Positions 56,200 to 64,000 of a DNA stretch of 64,000 nucleotides are shown here, piece by piece. Source of the stretch: Fasciolopsis buskii (lineage: Eukaryota; Platyhelminthes; Trematoda; Plagiorchiida; Fasciolidae); NCBI GenBank assembly GCA_008360955.1, contig LUCM01007969.1, positions 13,733 through 77,732 on the forward strand, read 5' to 3'. Position numbers and translations under genes: made by a program. The notes beneath the pieces are model-generated. The model searched no databases and was not told the DNA's origin. It was given only the letters and a program-made list of their open reading frames with translations. Position 1 is the first letter of the stretch; each line of letters starts with the position of its first letter.

Positions 56200-57205
56200 A
56201 GAAAACCTTCGTTTCAAGTGGTACTCACTAACATTGGCGCATTTCCATGCATAAGTGGAAAACCCACATTGGCTGTGGGCTAACTATGTTCTAAGACGTT
56301 TCACCCAACTCTCCAACCGACACCTCTGAGAGTGAATCAGTGTGCCGTCGAATTCTTTAATCGCACGGCTTACGCTCGGCTTCCGTAGACCAGTGTTCCT
56401 AATCAGTTGGTAAAGACTGCGACTATTGCTGACAGCTCGTCTTTTCCATTTCCCTGTCCACCACCGCTTACGGTCATTTCTCAGTTTCTTGGTTACTTGG
56501 CGTTTCAGGGGTTTACTCGTCTCACTGTATGTTGCATCCGGGCGGCCGGATGTTTGAGCATCTCCCAGGGCAACTGAAGTTCATTGTATCCATCATTTCT
56601 GAGATCTACGTGTCCTGGAGTCGCGTCGCAGTTGCTCCTAAACGCAGAGCTTCTTTGATCTGCTCCCCAGGTTCGTTCGGAACGTGAGAATTTTGTTGAG
56701 ACGAAAACCGCATTGAAATCGATTGGAACTGAAGTCGGTGGTTATCATCTAGAACCACTTGTGCAGGACATGTAGTTTTCGTGTTGATGTGACCCTAGAC
56801 CAGGCGCAAACAAAAGCGAACACAGATATGGACTAGAATGATTGAGATTCTTCGATTGATTCAGACCACCGGTAACCGATGACAATGCGATAAATTTGAG
56901 TCCAACGCTATGAATGCGGAGGAGGCCAGATAAGTGGATATCGCTTTTTATGACAAAAATTTGTGTTCATCAGAAACAATCTTTGGTTAAGATAACTTAG
57001 GATGCGACGACCTTCGTTGTCAGTGTTATCAGCTGGGAGCGAAGATCGTCCTCCTATGTGGCGTTCGGTCCCGCTAGGTGGCCAAGTTCGGAGTTAACAT
57101 CACCGGCAACGTTCACAGGTTCTCCTTCGGAGTAGTCGAGATGACTCCCGGTAGTGCTGGTCTTTGTCCTCGGGAGATCTAGAATCAGTGGGTGGACTAG
57201 AGTGT
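56200..57205 (-). pseudogene. RTE-B endonuclease and linker fragment
   Basis: On the minus strand, 56560-56330 reads SETSKPLKRQVTKKLRNDRK, RWWTGKW and SNSRSLYQLIRNTGLRKPSV, then HSQRCRLESW. These are the linker and start of the RT. 57205-56870 holds a decayed endonuclease, parallel to 4832-4479. The layout repeats that of 3990-4860, so the two are copies of one family. Confidence 0.65.
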
Positions 57206-57209
57206 CATT

Positions 57210-57640
57210 CGAAGCATACGGTTGTGTTCATTGGCACCTGTGTATGAGCGGTATACTGGAAAACCAGGATGTCTAGCCCCATCCAAAGGGCTTGTGAACT
57301 GAATAGTCAGTCACAGGTTTCCATTGGGTTAAGTGACCCTCAGATCGTTCTACTGCTCTGTGGGTTAGACTATTTGATCAAAGGTTTAGTGTAAAGTCCC
57401 CTAAAACAACGCTCTACTTCGGTCTGGACAACCGGGTCGTATCGAGCCCACAGAAGTAACATGGATCCCAATGGATTGCCGATAAAATAGAGATAGAGAA
57501 TGGTAGAACTTGCACATGTGGTTAACTGTTATTTCTTTTATCTTTCCTCTTTCTTGGTCATTGTTTTCACCCTTCGCCACGATTTCGATGGCACATGATC
57601 CGTAATCAGATTTGTGCTATATATATATATATATTTACAT
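57210..57640 (+). repeat. Unnamed interspersed repeat (copy 2 of 3) ending in a TA tract
   Basis: This is the same family as 30600-31012 and 60980-61385. It ends with GGCACATGATCCG, ATCAGATTTGTGC and a TA tract at 57619-57634. It appears to interrupt a minus-strand RTE-B copy, whose endonuclease start lies beyond it at 57770-58300. Confidence 0.5.
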
Positions 57641-57769
57641 AATGAGTGCGCTCGAACAAACGATGAACCTTCAATCAGCTGTTGTTTGCACGTACAGAAC
57701 CCTTCAAGTGAAACACACACAAACAACCGTTTACCGGGATCTAGTTCTATAATGCACGCTCTGCTAGCG

Positions 57770-58300
57770 TGATCAGAGCGATCCCAACGCTAGCCTGACC
57801 ACGAGCGCCCAAAATCGGGTTACCGGACAAGCGAAGAGTAAAGCGAGAGAATGAGATGTCTACACGTTTCGGTGGTATAGCACACATCTATTTCAAAAGC
57901 TTCAGTAGTTCTGGCTGGGGCCTTGTCTGACTGGGCGTGCAGACATTAAGGGCAGTAAAATGAAGTGAACACTTCGGTTTAAGTACTGCCTGTAAACTAT
58001 TTCTTCCTTTCCCCTTAATGCTGCCACCAGATATATCTGTCGAGCTACAGTTCTTTGTGGTAACTTCCATGGTTCATACATTGGTAGAGGGAAAATTAGA
58101 AAGGTCCTTTGCGGAAAGTATATTAGACGTATCTGGACGATCGATACTTCGCGGCTGCCCACATCGCAGAAGGGTCTTACCCACAAGGCAATGGAGCACG
58201 GGAACTCGAAGCAGGCGCATGCTTGTCATTACCCACTCTGCTCGAAGCAATGGATAGCGTCATCCGGATTATCCTACGCGACGACCGATGCAGTATGGAA
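57770..58300 (-). mobile_element. RTE-B 5' end: leader and endonuclease start
   Basis: The leader motif ATCGGTCGTCGCGTAGGATAA (shared in diverged form with 10.9, 51.0 and 61.9 kb) lies at about 58262-58290. The minus strand then gives FTALNVCTPSQT and, near 57830-57780, SGNPILGARGQASVGIAL. This may be the 5' end of the same copy as 56200-57205, split by the repeat at 57210-57640. Confidence 0.6.
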
Positions 58301-60050
58301 TTCATTGGGTTTTTTTAAAGATACTGGTCCGGAGTCTACCCTCTAAGCAGGAGGACGACTTGGGTCCTCAACCAAACCTTTTGATCTTAACAAGGACTTG
58401 TCCGCAAGGTAACTTGGAGTGGCTGAGTGGGAGCCCTTCTGTTTGGGTCATTTACCCTTCTTTTCATTTTTCCGATTGAGTTGCCAGCTCAAGTCAAGAC
58501 TCATGCTGGGAAACCAGAAAACTGCTTCGCCAGCCGTCTGCCCATTGACTTTCCAGGCATGATTGAATTTTCGTCTTGAGATAAACCATACTATATCTCG
58601 CATTGGGTCATGGTGACACGTAGGTCGTCACACCACGTCAAAGTCTAGTCTCAGTTTACGTGCCCTTCGGATGGGGCTAAACATTGAGTGACGAGTACAC
58701 TCCTTTCCCCATAGATACCGGTGAGCACAGAACCGTACGCTTCGCACGACGTTCTTGGTTGGTTTGGAATCTGGGCTTAGCCGTCTCTCCTAGACTGTTT
58801 ACTAAATATCAGGTCAACTCGGTGGAGAGTGTCGGGCATTTCACTTTGTCCTTGCGCTAGTGAAAGCACCTTCATCGCGAGAACGCAGTGCATAGGGCTT
58901 CCTTATTGTAGGCTATTTGTGGCTTATGGCCATTTTGGAGCATTTCGAAAGGCGTTCAAGGCATGTGGGGCGGTCTCGGGATCTGAGACGACCACCCCCA
59001 ACCATCCTGAGGCATTTCGAAGTGGATACACATTTGGGCTTATGAAATGCGTCCAGTTTATCTACTACTGACGCTGTCTTCAGCCAAACCTACCTAGGTG
59101 CAGTTATTCGCGGTATCTTCCATGACCCCTATATCGAAATAAGTTAGTAAGATCCCTCACTGCAAGATTGCTGTAGGTGCCGAACGATCGATAACTGCAG
59201 CTCTCCACACCACGAGGTTTTTCTTTGGTATCTTACCAGAACTTTAGACTCGAAAGTCTAATTCACGAAGTACCGAGGCGTTAACTTAGCAGGCAAACAT
59301 GACTAAAGCGCCCGAGGGGGTCCGTCATGTGATGAACTCACCGTCGTTCATATGCATGTTTGTTTTCCTTGGCGCAAGAGTTAGCGTTCCACCTTCGTAT
59401 CTTTTTCTTCATGTACCCAGTGAAGCAAATGAAAAGGCATAGGATAGCATCTTTTGGCTTGGGAATTGCTCGGCTTAGATGCGCGGTAGCTACCCAATAA
59501 ATTGCGACGGCTATCTAGAGGAACCCCAAATTTCCCACCTATTAACTGCTTGTATTCCCCTTTGCTTGATGTAATGGCTTCTCCAGGGCATAAAAAGTTG
59601 GTTCTACTGCACCAGATGTTACCCAGACAACTGAATCTTTGACATTAGATTCTGCCTATCCTCTGCCCGTTGACTTTAGGACTGATTTAATCTTCAGCTG
59701 AAGAAAACCATCTCCTGTAGCTCTTTGGCTAGCGGAAGCACGCATCTGAACAAATCGAGTCAAGATGCATTGTCGTTGTAATGGGGTGGCATGGTGTGAA
59801 TAGCTGGAGATCACAGTTATGATCACTTATTGTTCTGTGTGGTTTAGGCACAACAAACGACGGCGCTGGAAATGCTCGTCTCCATATTTGTATTCATTGA
59901 TATATATATATATATATATATATCTGTCTTCTCGTTTTTAATTAGTTGATTTACATTGGTTTGAACTTCTTTGTTCTAAATTTGACTGTGTTTGTTGCTC
60001 ATCGAAAGCCATACTTACCTCACTCGTCCTATATTAAAGTTAAATGTTTC
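58300..60050. other. No gene recognised; repeats and TA tract upstream of OTUD6-like exons
   Basis: Diverged related blocks near 58540-58600 and 59650-59710 both contain a GCCCRTTGACTTT-type string and a TTGAGATAAACCA or GAAGAAAACCA string, suggesting two copies of a decayed repeat. A TA tract lies at 59899-59923. No protein-coding frame could be placed. The promoter of the gene at 60059 may lie here, but nothing diagnostic was seen. Confidence 0.4.
59899..59923. repeat. (TA)n microsatellite
   Basis: About twelve TA units, seen directly. Confidence 0.9.
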
Positions 60051-60058
60051 CTTTGTAG

Positions 60059-60366
60059 GTTCGGCCAGCCATGCCGGTGAATGCGTTGTCGTCTGATCTA
60101 CCGAAGAATATTGCAGGGGAGGATGGTAGTAAGATTAAAGAATTTGTGAACATATCCGAGTTTTAGAATCATCATGCAGGCCCATTGGTCATAACAAATC
60201 TAGCCGAGCAGCTCGCCGACGTGAAAAACGAGCTGCGGAACGTCACGCTCAGGAAAAGGCGGTGGCGAAGTTGTGTGATCCTGTAACCGCATCAAATAGT
60301 GTCAGGTCAATAGAATTGAGTAAAATTGAGAAACATTTGGCAAACCGTAAATTGCGTCTTTACGAG
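60059..60366 (+). CDS. Probable OTUD6-type deubiquitinase, N-terminal exons
   Basis: Exon 60059-60125 follows a TTTCCTTTGTAG acceptor (AG 60057-60058) and starts translation at ATG 60071 (MPVNALSSDLPKNIAGED). A 41-bp GT-AG intron (60126-60166) is removed. Exon 60167-60366 continues in frame and ends at GAG before a consensus GTAAGT donor. The second exon encodes GHNKSSRAARRREKRAAERH, then SIELSKIEKHLANRKLRLYE. This resembles the basic segment and the ARxLEIxxI stretch that directly precede the catalytic IPSDGHC-type Cys loop in OTUD6 proteins, which remove ubiquitin. The Cys, His and Asp catalytic residues would be in later exons, not found before 64000. The N-terminus is shorter than in vertebrate OTUD6. 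Identity is plausible, not proved; gene structure is stronger than the name. Confidence 0.6.
60126..60166 (+). other. 41-bp intron in the OTUD6-like gene
   Basis: The donor is GATG|GTAGTAAG and the acceptor TTTTAG|AATC. Removing it joins GAT G and AA TCA in frame, whereas reading through gives an in-frame TAG at 60164-60166. Very short introns near the 5' ends of genes are common in parasitic flatworms. Confidence 0.65.
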
Positions 60367-60980
60367 GTAAGTGCAGATTTAACCCATTTGTTATCACTAG
60401 CTTAGTTTTAGTTGAAATTTATCTGAGAACTGTTTGCGAGTACAGTCGCAGATTCCTCAGACTTTTAAAGGTACTCTCCTTATCCCGAGAAACCCAAAAA
60501 TACCTCCGATTGTCGGGTGGTTATTCGCAAGCTATGATTTTCTTTGCGTCGGCAATTGATCGCCTTTTTATTGACTAGCATTTGTGACCAATCAGAGCAC
60601 AGAGCGCGTCAGTTCCGTCCACCACCGGGCATATACGGGGAGCTTAGCGAATTTCTATCCACCGCTTTTACTCGTATCGTTGAATGATTTCGTTTCAGAG
60701 TTCTTTTCGTTGGATTCTTGAAAACATCATCCCTTAGCATTTTTATTAAATTGGCCTACCGCGACTGTTAAATAAAGTCCTTGGCACGACTATTATCAAT
60801 ACGTACCAATTTTGGACTCGTAATTGCAAAAGCCGTTCGGGCCTTTCTAACTCTAGGAGGAAAACAAAGCGAAACCACTCTTTGTAGATCCCATAAACCC
60901 GCCCACTCCACACACGTGGAAGTGTAAACTGTCTGGCGCTGTCCAACAAGGCGACTGACAGCCAGCCTAGAGATGGTTAC
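60367..60980. other. Intron sequence of the OTUD6-like gene; no exon recognised
   Basis: This starts with the GTAAGT donor. I looked for a DGDC- or DGHC-type catalytic exon and did not see one. Confidence 0.5.
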
Positions 60981-61385
60981 ATCCTAATTCCAAGCCAACC
61001 TAGGACATCACGTGAAGCGTATGGTTGTGCGATCACCGACATTTGTGGCGGAGGAATTTACTGATCACCCAGGATGTTTAGCTCTACCCATGGGCGTATA
61101 GGCTGAACACTTAATCACCGGTTCCCAGTAGGTTACGAGACCGTCACACCCTTCCGTCGTCCCGTGGGTTAGACTATTCGGTCAAGGCCTCCGAATAGAG
61201 CCATTCAAGTTAAACATCCACTTCGATTTTAGCAACTCCGTAGTATCATGGTCCTCAATGATATGAGAACAAAGAATGGGAGAACTAGCACATACGTTGG
61301 ACTCTGCGCAGTGTTTCTTTATCTTTCTGTCTTGTTGTTTCCCTTTTTATCTGGGGTGCCAATGGCTCTTAATCTGTAGAGAGAT
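60980..61385 (+). repeat. Unnamed interspersed repeat (copy 3 of 3)
   Basis: This is the most diverged copy of the family at 30600-31012 and 57210-57640. It shares the GTGGGTTAGACTATT block, the CCACTTCGATTTT block and the CTTTATCTTTCTGTC block. It ends without a TA tract. Confidence 0.45.
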
Positions 61386-61389
61386 TTAT

Positions 61390-61800
61390 GTTAGAATATA
61401 TGTAAACCGTCAATGGGTGGATGAGAACGATTTCTTTTTATGACCAGTTTTACTATACTATACAAAGTGTATGGTGTTCTGCAAGGAGTATGGTACTAAC
61501 TCCCGGTACCCTCGATAACTCAATACTGGCGCTCTTAAGATCACACACCACAACCCTGGTTGCAATGCGAAAGTTTATTACATTTTTACTTCATGCTTCA
61601 CGCAGGAGTGGAGTGGGAGAGGCATGCCCCGTAGCACCTAAGGCTCGCCACGCTAGAGGAAGGTGACTGAAACTTGAGGTGGCATAAAACCATATGAATT
61701 CTCAGTAGTTTAGGCGAGGTATCGAACTGCGGGACAGCTAATTTCCGTTTTCATTTCGTCCGTGATTCTCGTCTTCAAAACACAGTGTTTGGGAGATTTT
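61390..61800. other. No gene recognised
   Basis: One short plus-strand frame (61421-61666) has no recognisable domain. Confidence 0.45.
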
Positions 61801-61802
61801 GT

Positions 61803-64000
61803 TTCTTCTGCTTAGCGGCTGGACTCCCTGGCAGTACCCTTCCATTAATCCCCATGAGTTACACGCCTACAAATAATGCCATACTGCATCGGTAGTCGCG
61901 CAGGATAATCAGGACCGCGCTGCCCATTGCGCCGAACGGGGTGGGTGGTGATATGTATGCTAATACTCAGAGTTTCTTCTCTTTTACTCAACCTGTCTCT
62001 TCCGTCTCCAACCCAATCTCTTTGCCCCTTCTGCCTACTCATAGTGTTTCCACTGATTACACGCCCGAAACTCGCAACGGTTCGTTGTCAAGTAGTGTAG
62101 TGAGTGGTTTTCAGTCTGTTAGCCCACATTTCCTCAAGCTTCGTCAGCCTCTGAATCTCGGTTCCTTCAATGTGCGCACTCTCATGCAGGTTGGCCAACC
62201 GACGTGTTTGGCTCTGACAGTATACTCACATTCGATGGATGTCTGCTGCGTGAGTGAAACACGAATTCAGGATTCGCTTAGTGTAGAGTAATTCAACTGA
62301 CTGCGCCTAATGTCTCGTCAAGATATTTTCTGTGCACTTCAGGAGACGAAGCAGCTCAAGCTGTGGGTCAGCGCGATGTAGGAATAGTCTTAAGTGAGAA
62401 GGTTGAAGCAGCCCTTTTAGACTGGTTCCTGGTTAGCGGTTGCTTGTGCGCCGTGAGACTGCAGGGCTCAGTCGGCGTCCGAAAGGACAGCAGTGCTACG
62501 CGCAATTTATTTGTCATCTCGGCGTGCGTCCCACCAGACCAAATGGAGTACGGGCATGGAGAAAGACGAGTTTTGCAGTTGTGGCAGGTGATTTTAATGC
62601 ACAGGTGCATCGGAGTCCTGTTTAGGTGGGTGATGCGCCTTACCTGCTCAGCGAACAGATGACAGGGAAAGACTTCTCCCATTCTGTGTGGGCACTAATT
62701 TATTCCTGTCCGACATAGTTCGCGTTGCACAGCAACATGGCGCTCTAACTCGACAGGTGGTCTAAGTCAGATCGACCATATTGCAGTAAGTTACCGTTGG
62801 CGCGGTTCTGTCTAGAACTGTAGATCATGCTGCACCACCTATGTCGAATCGGATCATGCGTTACTTTTATTGCGATTTTTGCTGTGGCTCAATAGCAATC
62901 GACGCAGGCCACAAGCCCGATTGGCTGTCGAACGTCTATCTGATTCGGCTGTTCGCAGCAGCTATGAGCACAAACTTTTCGAGGAACTAAGAAATCCAAC
63001 GAGCAGCATTGGGATCAAATTAGGCAGTAGATTTCGTCTGTGGTCGTAGATCTAGCGTTCACCAAGGACACTGCATCTCACAAGGATCGCTGGGCCCAAT
63101 GAAGCAAAGAAGGCAGCCCTCTAACTGCAAGGAGGTGAATAAGGTGCGTCGACAGTCGCAGCGTCAGTTGACGATAAGCCACAATAATGACAGCGAGAAG
63201 TGGTGGGTTAAGGTAGCCGAAGAGATGGAGGAGGCCGTTTCAGGTACCGGTCAAAGACTGTTTAGGCTTATACGTGACACCGGTGGGCAGCGAACTTCGG
63301 TTAGTGAAGTCGTGTGCGATAGGAATGAAAGACTCATCCATGGTAGAAAACAAAGGCTGAACCGCTGGGCAGAGCACTTCAATGATCGGTTTAAATGGCC
63401 ACACGCTAACGTAATTAGGCCGACGTCTGAAACTACAAATCTTTGGAAGGTGTCACTTGATCTCCGAAGTTCATTCAAAACGACTAGCGGCGTTCGATTA
63501 GTGTCCTACCGTGCAACTTCGTCATAGACGAGGTGACGGAAGATGCTTTAGGATGTCTTCAGAATGTAGGAGTCGAACTGGGAAATGGAGGGAAGCTACG
63601 TGATCTAGATTACGCAGACCACGTCGTGTGACTTCGAATCCGCGGACCATGCACAACGCGCACTAGATAGACTCTCGAGGTCGGTTGCTTGGTTTGGCAT
63701 GTGCTTTGCACCTTCAAAGTGCAAAGTGTTGTTGCAGGACTGGACGACAACAGTGCCGAACTTGGTGCTTAGCGGAGAGGGACTCACGATTGTGGACCGT
63801 TTCACCTACCTTGGTAGCTGCGTGTTGAACAATGGTAGCTCGGCAGTGAAGGTACATGCGCCTATATCCAAGGCTCGAGCAGCTTACGCTGGACTGAAGC
63901 ACTTGTGGCGTCGGCCTGATATTTCACTGAAGTTGAAAGGTCGTGTGTACTGTGCCACAGTGCACTCAGTTCTGTTGTACGGTTGCGAGACCTGGAATAT
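61803..64000 (+). mobile_element. RTE-A copy with internal deletions and mutated active site (cut by window edge)
   Basis: The leader is at 61803-62160, followed by the endonuclease (GSFNVRTLMQ, CCVSETRIQDS) to about 62575. A short loss near 62577 joins KDEF to VVAGDFNAQ. The rest of the endonuclease runs to about 63060 with QIDHI kept, then the linker to about 63460 (open frame 63099-63527: EKWWVKVAEEMEE, RTSVSEVVCDRN). A deletion of several hundred bases near 63465 joins the linker to SSFKTTSGVR of the palm. At 63611-63622 the YADD motif reads YADH and is followed by VV and a stop. The RT C-terminus (KCKVLLQDW, YLGSCVLNN, GLKHLWRRPDISLKLKG) continues to the window end. It lies in the first long intron of the OTUD6-like gene. 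Confidence 0.85.

Noticed and set aside
1..64000. CRISPR array, operon structure, LTR retrotransposon or endogenous virus
   Set aside because: No spaced direct repeats, no gag, protease, integrase or envelope-like frames, and no paired long terminal direct repeats were seen.

Overview
This is eukaryotic nuclear DNA, most likely from a parasitic flatworm and probably a digenean fluke. The reasons are split host exons with GT/GC-AG splice signals, one 41-bp intron beside introns of 10-12 kb, tRNA-derived SINEs, and many decayed RTE-type non-LTR retrotransposons resembling fluke RTEs. No bacterial operons, rRNA genes, CRISPR arrays or viral genes were seen. The species assignment is inference.

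Two host genes are visible. On the minus strand, the 3' part of a septin gene (septin-7 group) spans 8297-32191. It has an exon at 31983-32191 (end of the GTPase domain and septin unique element), one at 21060-21254 (septin tail and start of the coiled coil) and a last exon at 8297-8575 (coiled coil, C-terminus and stop). Its introns are about 10.7 and 12.5 kb and packed with transposon debris; the second uses a GC donor. The upstream GTPase exons were not found. On the plus strand, 60059-60366 carries the first coding exons of a probable OTUD6-type deubiquitinase; the catalytic OTU exon was not found before the window ends.

The rest is repeat-derived. I name two RTE groups for convenience. 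RTE-A is young: one almost complete copy at 45465-48828, others at 1-1228, 39375-41045, 41046-42315, 50905-51747, 52100-53545 (minus) and 61803-64000. RTE-B is older and more decayed: 2700-5525 (minus) and fragments near 1.9, 5.7, 10.7, 14.9, 19.6, 21.9, 25.6, 25.9, 27.6-28.7, 37.1-38.0, 49.5, 54.5, 55.4-56.2, 56.3-57.2 and 57.8-58.3 kb. There are also jockey/CR1-like reverse transcriptase remnants (17.3-18.3 minus, 34.2-36.8, 42.4-43.8), a probable Penelope-like GIY-YIG remnant (49.96-50.49), tRNA-derived SINEs, two fold-back elements, an unnamed 0.3-0.5 kb repeat family ending near TA tracts, and several TA microsatellites.

Two runs of N (38913-39374 and 52377-52885) are flanked by suspiciously perfect duplications: a 533-bp-arm palindrome ends exactly at the first, and near-identical copies of the same RTE-A element flank both. 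Part of 37.8-42 kb and 50.9-53.5 kb may therefore be assembly artefact.
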